In this document: in pieces, positions 7,009 through 12,394 of the stretch | Position numbering within the stretch: position 1 is the first letter of the stretch | Layout of the letters: the number at the start of each line of letters is the position of its first letter | DNA from: Lysobacteraceae bacterium | Lineage (GTDB): Bacteria > Pseudomonadota > Gammaproteobacteria > Xanthomonadales > Xanthomonadaceae | DNA: 12,394 nucleotides | Direction: 5' to 3' | NCBI GenBank assembly: GCA_004173415.1 | Contig: SEHC01000191.1 | Span: 1-12,394, forward strand | Program-made: the position numbers and the translations under genes | Notes under the pieces: generated by a model | The model's input: the letters and a program-made list of their open reading frames with translations, nothing else | What the model was told of the DNA's origin: nothing | Databases searched by the model: none

Positions 7009-7760
7009 CTCCAGAAACGTGGTCCGAGCCTGGCCATCTGGGCGACGAAGTCGACCGCGCTGCGATACGGGCGATGCGGGAACCGGCGCTTGCGCAGCTG
7101 GTATTCGGCCACGAAGAACATGCCGAGGATGCCGTAGTTGAGCACGTTGGCGAACAACGACCATTGCTCGTCACTGACCGGCCAGGGCGGCGCATGGCCC
7201 AGCTGGTGCAGCAGGCCGCTGGGCACCGCGCACAGCGCCAGCAACAGGTTGGCCACCGCCAGCAGGCCCAGCAGCACCGCCCAGGCCAGGGTCAGTTGCC
7301 GCGAGTAGCGATGCAGGTCGGCGCTCATCGGCATCCCGGCCTGGGCGTACAGGCCTTCGACGATGCGCGTGATCAGCGGCATGCGGCCCCGGCGCAGGCT
7401 GCGCCCGAACAACCAGGAGACCAGGGAGATGAACAGCACCGGTGGCGCCAGCAGCGGCATCAGCGCATAGCGCGACAACGAGATCGCCCACAGGCCCAGC
7501 AGGCACAGGGCGACCACGCCCAAGGCCCAGCCGCGCCGCGCCAGCAACGGCTCCAGCAGCAGGAACAGCAGCAGGTCGGCCATGGCCAGGGCCGCCCAGC
7601 CCCCGTCCGCGCGAGCGCTGGCAAGGTGGGCGAAGACCGGATAGGCCAGGGCCAGCAGCAACCGCAAGCCGATCAGCAGGCCGGCAGGCACCTGCGCGGC
7701 CGTGGCGGTGGCCTCTGCGCGGGCCGGCGCGGGATCAGGCGAGCCTGTTGGCTTCGACAT
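6888..7760 (-). CDS. Polytopic membrane protein of the COG4648 type; true C-terminus unclear
   Basis: From ATG 7760 the frame encodes a Pro/Ala-rich cytoplasmic start (about 25 residues) and then several membrane helices: LLIGLRLLLALAYPVFAHLA (28-47), a pair around 56-98, PLLAPPVLFISLVSWLFG (102-119), LTLAWAVLLGLLAVANLLLAL (157-177) and NVLNYGILGMFFVAEYQLR (205-223). It ends in RPYRSAVDFVAQMARLGPRFW (230-250). This arrangement matches the COG4648-type membrane proteins encoded in aryl polyene operons, whose role is unknown to me. It overlaps the ACP stop by 26 bases, so coupling is likely. Recognisable sequence stops at base 7011. The frame runs on to 6888 as an Arg/Ser/Pro-rich string that is the shadow of the dehydratase remnant, so the natural stop has probably been lost with the dehydratase 5' half. 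Confidence 0.72.
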   Translation of the reverse strand: MSKPTGSPDPAPARAEATATAAQVPAGLLIGLRLLLALAYPVFAHLASARADGGWAALAMADLLLFLLLEPLLARRGWALGVVALCLLGLWAISLSRYALMPLLAPPVLFISLVSWLFGRSLRRGRMPLITRIVEGLYAQAGMPMSADLHRYSRQLTLAWAVLLGLLAVANLLLALCAVPSGLLHQLGHAPPWPVSDEQWSLFANVLNYGILGMFFVAEYQLRKRRFPHRPYRSAVDFVAQMARLGPRFWRRPARCRRCGCRRSSSSSRCCPARPPISSGTAPRRAGASG

Positions 7761-7941
7761 GCGCCGACAGCGCGCGCAGGGACGCGAAGATGCGACGGTT
7801 GTCGTCGTTGTCCGAACGCAGCTGGAAGCCATACTTCTTGCTGATCGCCAGGGCCAGCTCGAGCGCGTCGATCGAATCCAGGCCCAGGCCGGTGTTGAAC
7901 AGCGGCGCCTCCGGATCGATCGCCTGTTGCCGACAGAACAC
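7735..7941 (-). CDS. Acyl carrier protein lacking its first helix (truncated 5' end)
   Basis: The frame encodes an ACP with the phosphopantetheine site GLGLDSIDALE (Ser23 if GTG 7941 is the start), then LALAISKKYGFQL, RSDNDDNRRIFASLRALSAHV. It resembles the short ACPs of aryl polyene and xanthomonadin clusters that carry the aryl starter and growing chain. ACPs normally have 75-90 residues with the Ser near position 35-40; here recognisable homology begins at AIDPEAPLF and only a GTG giving 68 residues is available. The missing part is helix I and the start codon. Upstream in frame lies only the antisense of the halogenase leader. It overlaps the membrane protein gene by 26 bases and is the first gene of the minus-strand operon visible here. 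A carrier without helix I would probably not fold. Confidence 0.75.
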   Translation of the reverse strand: MFCRQQAIDPEAPLFNTGLGLDSIDALELALAISKKYGFQLRSDNDDNRRIFASLRALSAHVEANRLA

Positions 7942-7960
7942 CGAACATGGTTCAGCCAGG

Positions 7961-9391
7961 ATGACCCAGACCGACCCGGCCCGCGCCTCGAAGCGCAGTG
8001 CTTCCACCGCCGCGGCCGCCTGTGCCACGACCCCGGCTCCCGGCGTCCCCGTCGCGACTGCAGGCCCCGTTCCGGTCGCCGTCGACGTGCTGGTGATTGG
8101 CGGCGGCCCTGCCGGCACCACCGCGGCCACCTTCCTGGCGCGCAAGGGCTGGCGGGTGGTACTGCTGGAGAAGGGCGTGCACCCGCGCTTCCACATCGGC
8201 GAATCGCTGCTGCCGATGAACCTGCCGATCCTCCAGCGCCTCGGGGTGCTCGACCAGGTCGCACGGATCGGCGTGTTCAAGCCCGGCGCGGATTTCCCGC
8301 ACCAGGACGACGCCGCAAGCGTGAACGTGTTCAGGTTCGAGCGCGCGCTGAACCCGCTGTTCACCCACGCCTACCAGGTAAAGCGCGAGGAGTTCGACGC
8401 GCTGCTGTTCCAGAACGCGCTCGACAACGGCGTCGACGCGCGCATGCAGGTGGCGGTGGAGAAGGTCGATTTCGACCCCAGTGGCCGCCCCGCGGTGGTC
8501 CACGCGCGCGACGCCCAGGGCCGGGCGCTGGCCTTCGCCCCACGCCAGCTGGTCGACGCCAGCGGCCGCGACACCTTCCTCGGCGCGCGGCTGAAGCTGA
8601 AGAAGAAGAACGCGCTGCACCAGTCGGCGGCGATCTTCAGCCATTTCCGCGGGGTCAGCCGCCGCGAAGGCGCCGACGCCGGCAACATCACCGTGGAGCG
8701 GTTCGCCCATGGCTGGATGTGGCTGATCCCGTTGCGCGACGACGTGATGAGCGTCGGCGCGGTGTGCTTCCCCGAATACCTCAAGCAACGCCGCGGCGAC
8801 AACGAGTCGTTCCTGATGCAGACCCTGCGCGACACCCCGTCGGTCTGGTCGCGGATGCACGGCGCCGAGCGCGTGGCCCCGGTCCACGTGACCGGCAACT
8901 ACTCCTATACCTGCACGCGCATGACCGGCCCCGGCTGGGTGATGGCCGGCGACGCCTATGCGTTCATCGACCCGGTGTTCTCCTCCGGCGTGTACCTGGG
9001 CATGAACAGCGCCGAACATGCGGCCGGCGTGGTCGATGGCGCGTTGCGCGACCCGTCCAGCGAAAGGCGGCTGCAGCGGGCGATGGAGCGCCGCCTGCGC
9101 CGCGGCCTGCGCCATTTCTCCTGGTTCATCTACCGGTTCACCACGCCGGTGATGCAGCGCCTGTTCGCCGAGCCACGCAATGTCCTGCAGGTCGAGCAGG
9201 CGGTGATCTCGATGCTGGCCGGCGACGTGTTCGACAACCGGCCGGTGCTGCGGCGGCTGCGCCTGTTCCGGCTGATCTACGCGGTCAACGCGCTGCAACT
9301 GGCGCCGCGGGCGCTGCACGGCTGGCTGCGCCGCAAGCGCCAGGTCGGCGAGAGCTTCGGCGGCGACACCCTGCAGGAAGGCAATCCATGA
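7961..9391 (+). CDS. Flavin-dependent halogenase-like FAD oxidoreductase
   Basis: A 476-residue flavoprotein of the PrnC/PltA/CmlS-like halogenase superfamily. Seen: DVLVIGGGPAGTTAATFLA (42-60) with the GxGxxG dinucleotide fold, Glu70 ending the second strand, PRFHIGESLLP (75-85), WMWLIP (252-257), which matches the WxWxIP motif of flavin-dependent halogenases, and the second FAD motif GDAYAFIDPVFSSGV (330-344). It could halogenate the aryl head or act as an oxidase; the motifs favour halogenation but do not prove it. Xanthomonadins are known to be brominated. The first 40 residues are an Ala/Pro/Thr-rich leader not typical of the family. ATG 7961 is the first usable in-frame start; only AGG directly before it resembles a Shine-Dalgarno. 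Its stop overlaps the chorismatase start (ATGA), so the two are coupled. It begins 20 bases from the divergent ACP frame, leaving no room for promoters. Confidence 0.82.
   Translation: MTQTDPARASKRSASTAAAACATTPAPGVPVATAGPVPVAVDVLVIGGGPAGTTAATFLARKGWRVVLLEKGVHPRFHIGESLLPMNLPILQRLGVLDQVARIGVFKPGADFPHQDDAASVNVFRFERALNPLFTHAYQVKREEFDALLFQNALDNGVDARMQVAVEKVDFDPSGRPAVVHARDAQGRALAFAPRQLVDASGRDTFLGARLKLKKKNALHQSAAIFSHFRGVSRREGADAGNITVERFAHGWMWLIPLRDDVMSVGAVCFPEYLKQRRGDNESFLMQTLRDTPSVWSRMHGAERVAPVHVTGNYSYTCTRMTGPGWVMAGDAYAFIDPVFSSGVYLGMNSAEHAAGVVDGALRDPSSERRLQRAMERRLRRGLRHFSWFIYRFTTPVMQRLFAEPRNVLQVEQAVISMLAGDVFDNRPVLRRLRLFRLIYAVNALQLAPRALHGWLRRKRQVGESFGGDTLQEGNP
9375..9381 (+). promoter_or_regulatory. 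Ribosome binding site of the chorismatase gene
   Basis: AGGAAGG lies 6 bases before ATG 9388, inside the end of the halogenase gene. It fixes the chorismatase start and supports independent or coupled translation across the ATGA overlap. Confidence 0.75.
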
Positions 9392-10395
9392 GCCGGCCGA
9401 TGGCTTCGATGCCCCCCACCACCGCGCACCCGCGCCTGGAAGTGGACTACGTGCGCGCCACGTCCCCGGACGCGCTGCTGGCTGGCGACGACGTGCTGGC
9501 GGTGCTCGCTTTCGGCAACGACGCGCCGCGCAACGACGATCCGCGCTACCTGCGCGTGCCGCTGCAGCCCTACGGCGATGCGCCGTTCGAGGTCTGGCGC
9601 AGCAACGGGCCGGTGGCCCGCGGCCGCGAGGGCGACATCGCCTGGGCCAGCGACGGGCAACTGTCGTTCGGGGTGATCGAGATCGACGAGAGCGACCTGG
9701 GAATCGAGGCCGCGGCCGCGTCGGCCTACGCGCAGCTGATCGCGTTCGTGCGCCGCAGCGGCACGCCCAGCCTGCTGCGGATCTGGAACTACCTGGACGC
9801 GATCACCCTGGGCGACGGCGATGCCGAGCGCTACCGGCAGTTCTGCGTAGGCCGTGGCCGCGGCATGGGCGACTTCGACGCCTCGCGGCTGCCGGCGGCC
9901 ACCGCCATCGGCCGCTGCGACGATGAACGCGTGATCCAGATCTACTGGCTGGCCGCGCGCGAGTCCGGCACCCCGGTGGAAAATCCCCGCCAGGTCAGCG
10001 CCTACCGCTATCCGCGCCAGTACGGGCGGCAGTCGCCCAGCTTCGCCCGGGCGATGCTGCCACCGCCGGGCGGACGCATGCCGCTGCTGCTCTCCGGTAC
10101 CGCCAGCGTGGTCGGCCACGCCTCGCAGCACGAAGGCGAACTGCTGGCGCAGATCGAGGAAACCCTGGTCAATTTCGACGCGCTGCTCGGCGCCGCGCGG
10201 CTGTGCTCGCCGACCCTGCCGCCCCGCTTCGGGCCCGGCACGCGGCTGAAGGTCTACGTGCGCGACCGCGCCGACCTGCCGCTGGTGGCCCAGGCCCTGG
10301 ACCAGCGCTTCGGCGATGCGGTACCGCGGCTCCTGCTGCACGCGGCGATCTGCCGGCGCGAACTGAGCATGGAGATCGACGGCGTCCACGGCTGA
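9388..10395 (+). CDS. xanB2: XanB2-type chorismatase (3-/4-hydroxybenzoate synthase)
   Basis: A 335-residue cytoplasmic enzyme of the FkbO/Hyg5/XanB2 chorismatase family. In Xanthomonas, XanB2 converts chorismate to 3-hydroxybenzoate (for xanthomonadin) and 4-hydroxybenzoate (for ubiquinone). Family features seen are LLRIWNYLDAI (129-139), YRQFCVGRG (149-157), QIYWLAA (184-190), NPRQVSAYRYPRQYG (199-213), the SGTASVVGHAS loop (236-246) and HAAICRRELSMEIDG (318-332). Glu329 and Cys322 have the same 7-residue spacing as, from memory, Glu334 and Cys327 of Hyg5, where the Cys is linked to the 3-hydroxybenzoate outcome. Length is normal and the gene looks intact. It overlaps the halogenase stop by 4 bases and has a strong Shine-Dalgarno. 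It converges on the aryl acid ligase, which would use its product. Confidence 0.9.
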   Translation: MSRPMASMPPTTAHPRLEVDYVRATSPDALLAGDDVLAVLAFGNDAPRNDDPRYLRVPLQPYGDAPFEVWRSNGPVARGREGDIAWASDGQLSFGVIEIDESDLGIEAAAASAYAQLIAFVRRSGTPSLLRIWNYLDAITLGDGDAERYRQFCVGRGRGMGDFDASRLPAATAIGRCDDERVIQIYWLAARESGTPVENPRQVSAYRYPRQYGRQSPSFARAMLPPPGGRMPLLLSGTASVVGHASQHEGELLAQIEETLVNFDALLGAARLCSPTLPPRFGPGTRLKVYVRDRADLPLVAQALDQRFGDAVPRLLLHAAICRRELSMEIDGVHG

Positions 10396-10455
10396 GCCGG
10401 GGCAGCGCGGGGCCGTGTCCGATTCGCGGACCGCCGTGCGGGGTCTTCGGCGAAG

Positions 10456-11805
10456 CTAGGCGTGGAGCAGGCGCAGCAGTTCGGCGCGTGGCAGCTTGCC
10501 GGTCTCGGTGCGCGGCAAGGCCGCGACCGATTTCACCGGCCGCGGCAGGAACACCGGATCGATGCCCTGGCGCAATGCGTCCAGGATCGTCCGTTCGTCC
10601 AGGCCCGGCGCCACCACCAGCGCGGCGACCCGGGCCACGCCCATCCCATCGACCTGGTCCAGCTGCAGGACCACCCCGTCCTCGACCCCGGGAATGGCCA
10701 GCAGCCTGCGGGTCAGGTCGCCCAGCGAGGCACGCTTGCCGGCGATCTCCAGCAGGTCGGCCTGGCGCCCGCGCAGGTGGAAGCGGCCATCTTCTTCCAG
10801 CTCGACCAGGTCGGCCAGCGCCACCGCAACGGGCAGGTGCGCGGCGTGGACCAGGGCGCCATCCGGACGCGGCTGCAGGCGCACCCCGGGCAGCGGCGTC
10901 CATGCGCATTCCCGCGCGGTGCGGCGGCGTGCGATCACGCAGGTCTCGGTCGAACCGAACACCTCGCGGACCTCGCAGCCGAAGCGAGCTTCGGCCGCCG
11001 CCGCCAGCTCCTGCGACAGCGGCGCGGTGGCCGAAACGATCCCGCACAGCGGCGGCAGTTCCACCCCCGATTCGACCAGCGCGCGCAGGTGCACCGGCGT
11101 GGTCGCCAGCAGCCGCGGGGCCGGGCTCTCGCGCAGCACCCGGGCCACGTCGCCGGGGAAGAACGGGCGCGCCGAATGCAGGATGGCCGGGCCGAGCAGC
11201 GGCAGCAGTACTGACAACTCCATCCCGTACATGTGCTGCGGCGGCACCGTGGCCACCACCGCGGGCATCGCATGCCCCTGCCAGAGATCCTGCAAGGCAG
11301 CCAGGTTCTGCGCGGTGCTGACGCGGAAAGAAGCCCAGGTCTTTGGATTGGCCTTGGGGATTCCGGTGCTGCCCGAGGTGAAGCCGATGGCCACGATCGT
11401 CGCCTCGTCGATGGCCGGCGCCTCGCCTTCCAGTTCCGGCAACCGCGCCGGAAGCTGCCAATGCCCGGGCGGCATCGCCCCCGGCGCGTCTTCGCCAAGG
11501 CTGTAGCTGTCGGCATGGTCGTGCAGCACCGCGGTCACCACCGCCGGCGCGCGCGACGGCGGCAGCAGGGTGACCTGGCCACGCAGCGCCACCGCGCAGA
11601 AGGTCACCAGGAAGCGGTAGCGGTCTTCGCACAGGTTCACCGCATGGGCGCCTTCCGGCAGCAGCGCGGCGACGCCGCGAACGTGCGCGTGGAATGTCTC
11701 CAGGTCGACCCGCCAGTTCCCGTCCATGGCCAGCGTGCGCCCGCGATCGCCGATTGCCAGCGGGGTTGGCCCGAATGATCCGGGCGCTGCTACGACTGCC
11801 GACAT
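10456..11805 (-). CDS. Adenylate-forming ligase (ANL family) for the aryl starter acid, XanA2-like
   Basis: A 449-residue AMP-dependent synthetase that most likely activates hydroxybenzoate with ATP and passes it to a phosphopantetheine thiol of the pigment ACP. Core motifs are the P-loop TSGSTGIPK (143-151), PPQHMYGME (188-196), VFGSTET (282-288), GRQADLLEIAGKR (346-358, hinge Asp350) and C-terminal TETGKLPR (433-440) with the adenylation Lys437. It is shorter than typical acyl-CoA synthetases, as expected for the aryl polyene ligases. The start is ATG 11805, with AGGAGG 11 bases and AGGA 3 bases upstream; an in-frame extension to 11931 lacks homology. It is convergent with the chorismatase (60-base gap) and divergent from the peptidase. 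The leader contains a 9-bp inverted repeat. Choice of substrate is inferred from context. Confidence 0.86.
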   Translation of the reverse strand: MSAVVAAPGSFGPTPLAIGDRGRTLAMDGNWRVDLETFHAHVRGVAALLPEGAHAVNLCEDRYRFLVTFCAVALRGQVTLLPPSRAPAVVTAVLHDHADSYSLGEDAPGAMPPGHWQLPARLPELEGEAPAIDEATIVAIGFTSGSTGIPKANPKTWASFRVSTAQNLAALQDLWQGHAMPAVVATVPPQHMYGMELSVLLPLLGPAILHSARPFFPGDVARVLRESPAPRLLATTPVHLRALVESGVELPPLCGIVSATAPLSQELAAAAEARFGCEVREVFGSTETCVIARRRTARECAWTPLPGVRLQPRPDGALVHAAHLPVAVALADLVELEEDGRFHLRGRQADLLEIAGKRASLGDLTRRLLAIPGVEDGVVLQLDQVDGMGVARVAALVVAPGLDERTILDALRQGIDPVFLPRPVKSVAALPRTETGKLPRAELLRLLHA

Positions 11806-11808
11806 GGG

Positions 11809-11822
11809 TCCTGCTGCCTCCT
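11809..11822 (-). promoter_or_regulatory. Ribosome binding region of the ligase gene
   Basis: On the minus strand AGGAGG (11822-11817) lies 11 bases and AGGA (11812-11809) 3 bases before ATG 11805. Neither spacing is ideal, but together they favour this start over upstream in-frame codons. Confidence 0.5.
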
Positions 11823-11845
11823 GCTGGAATGTTCGATGCCCCGTG

Positions 11846-11884
11846 GGCGAGGACCGCCCATCCGTGCAGCGGAGCGTCCTCGCC
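11846..11884. repeat. 9-bp perfect inverted repeat with 21-base spacer in the divergent spacer
   Basis: GGCGAGGAC (11846-11854) is matched exactly by GTCCTCGCC (11876-11884). It sits 41-79 bases upstream of the ligase start, in the 209-base spacer (11806-12014) between ligase and peptidase. It could be a hairpin in the ligase leader RNA or an operator. I see no convincing -35/-10 pair or other gene in the spacer. Confidence 0.6.
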
Positions 11885-12014
11885 GGCGGATTGTGGAGGA
11901 AAGCGGCGGCTGAAGGAACTTGGCCGCCCACCGGCAGCCGCTGCGGCCACGCGCGGGATCGCGCTGGTTCAGGCTGGTAACCTTGGTGTTTTCGCGTATG
12001 CCCACGGAAACCCG

Positions 12015-12394
12015 ATGCGCTCCTGCCTGAATGTGCTCCTGCTCGCCTGCCTGACCGCCGCCACTGCCGCCCATGCCCAGGAAGCGGCCCCGCTCACCCT
12101 CGAACAGGTCATGGCCGATCCGGACTGGATCGGGCCGGCAGTAGAAGGCGCATGGTGGGCCTGGGATGGACGCCACGTGCAGTACCAGCTCAAGCGCCAG
12201 GGCAGCCCGATCCGCGACACCTTCCAGCAGCCCGTCGATGGCGGCGCCGCCCGGCTCGTGGACGATGCCGCGCGCAGCGGCCTGGAGGCGGCCAGCCCTG
12301 CCTACGACGCGCAACGCACGCGCATGGCCTTCGTGCGCAACGGCGACGTCTTCGTCCGCGACCTGCGCAGCGGCGCTCTGCAGCAGCTGACCCG
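12015..12394 (+). CDS. N-terminal part of a secreted S9 (DPP4-like) peptidase, cut by the window end
   Basis: The frame opens at ATG 12015 and runs off the right edge (126 codons visible). The first 21 residues form a clear Sec signal peptide, MRSCLNVLLLACLTAATAAHA, with probable cleavage before QEAAP. The mature start LTLEQVMADPDWIGPAVEGAWWAWDGRHVQY is typical of the N-terminal beta-propeller of S9-family prolyl oligopeptidase/dipeptidyl peptidase IV-like enzymes of Xanthomonadaceae, followed by propeller-like repeats such as RMAFVRNGDVFVRDLRSGALQQL. The alpha/beta-hydrolase domain with the catalytic Ser-Asp-His would lie outside the window. ACGGAAA lies about 7 bases before the start. It is divergent from the ligase and has no evident link to pigment synthesis. 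Confidence 0.8.
   Translation, partial: MRSCLNVLLLACLTAATAAHAQEAAPLTLEQVMADPDWIGPAVEGAWWAWDGRHVQYQLKRQGSPIRDTFQQPVDGGAARLVDDAARSGLEAASPAYDAQRTRMAFVRNGDVFVRDLRSGALQQLT

Noticed and set aside
10417..10455. Two small hairpins (GTCCG/CGGAC at 10417-10431 and CTTC/GAAG near 10445-10455) between the convergent chorismatase and ligase genes
   Set aside because: Stems of only 4-5 bp and no T tract. They may help end transcription, but the evidence is too weak to call a terminator.
10203..11321. Plus-strand open frame of 372 codons opposite the ligase
   Set aside because: Composition is Pro/Arg/Ala-rich with no domain or ribosome site; it is antisense to an intact gene.
10169..11950. 593-codon minus-strand frame overlapping the ligase
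   Set aside because: Arg/Ala/Gly-rich shadow in another frame; the true ligase frame has all the ANL motifs.
11965..12005. Possible promoter before the S9 peptidase (TATGCC near 11997)
   Set aside because: No matching -35 element at a suitable distance; GC-rich organisms make such matches unreliable.
1..12394. CRISPR arrays, tRNA or rRNA genes, insertion sequences, prophage or toxin-antitoxin genes
   Set aside because: None seen on reading both strands; no regularly spaced repeats, no transposase motifs and no cloverleaf-like sequence were noticed.

Overview
The window is GC-rich, densely packed DNA that looks like Xanthomonadaceae (Xanthomonas, Lysobacter, Luteimonas or a relative). Most of it is one block of a xanthomonadin-type aryl polyene pigment cluster. 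The reasons are a XanB2-type chorismatase next to an adenylate-forming ligase, two halogenase-like flavoproteins, a short acyl carrier protein, a ketoreductase, two hot-dog dehydratases, an LpxL-like acyltransferase, a LolA-like carrier and an MMPL/RND exporter. The species call is an inference from gene content and base composition.

Layout. Bases 2-580 (+) hold the tail of a halogenase-like flavoprotein that enters from the left. A terminator-like hairpin follows, then a CPA2 cation:proton antiporter (615-1871, +). Convergent to these is a minus-strand operon, read from about 7941 down to 1896: ACP, polytopic membrane protein (COG4648 type), ApeI-like dehydratase remnant, acyltransferase, LolA-like protein, MMPL exporter, ApeP-like dehydratase and FabG-like ketoreductase. 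Diverging from the ACP is a plus-strand pair with an ATGA overlap: flavin-dependent halogenase-like protein (7961-9391) and XanB2-like chorismatase (9388-10395). Convergent to that pair is the aryl acid ligase (10456-11805, -). A 209-base divergent spacer with a 9-bp inverted repeat separates it from a secreted S9/DPP4-like peptidase (12015 onward, +, cut by the right edge).

Inferred pathway. The chorismatase makes 3- and/or 4-hydroxybenzoate. The ligase activates it and loads it on an ACP. Rounds of condensation (no ketosynthase is visible here), ketoreduction and dehydration build the polyene. Halogenase-like enzymes could add the halogen known from xanthomonadins. The acyltransferase, LolA-like protein and MMPL exporter would esterify the pigment and move it to the outer membrane.

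The most notable thing is damage. Four places in the minus-strand operon look as if DNA is missing: the ACP lacks its first helix, the ApeI-like dehydratase lacks its N-terminal half, the LolA-like gene has no stop while the exporter has no start, and the exporter has lost about 35 codons plus the reading frame. The neighbouring genes (ketoreductase, ApeP-like dehydratase, acyltransferase, chorismatase, ligase, antiporter) look intact. Either the assembly dropped short segments or the strain carries a decayed pigment operon. The sequence alone cannot decide between these.

I see no tRNA, rRNA, CRISPR array, insertion sequence or phage gene. I did not recognise a wholly new system; it is a known pathway type with unusual local features.
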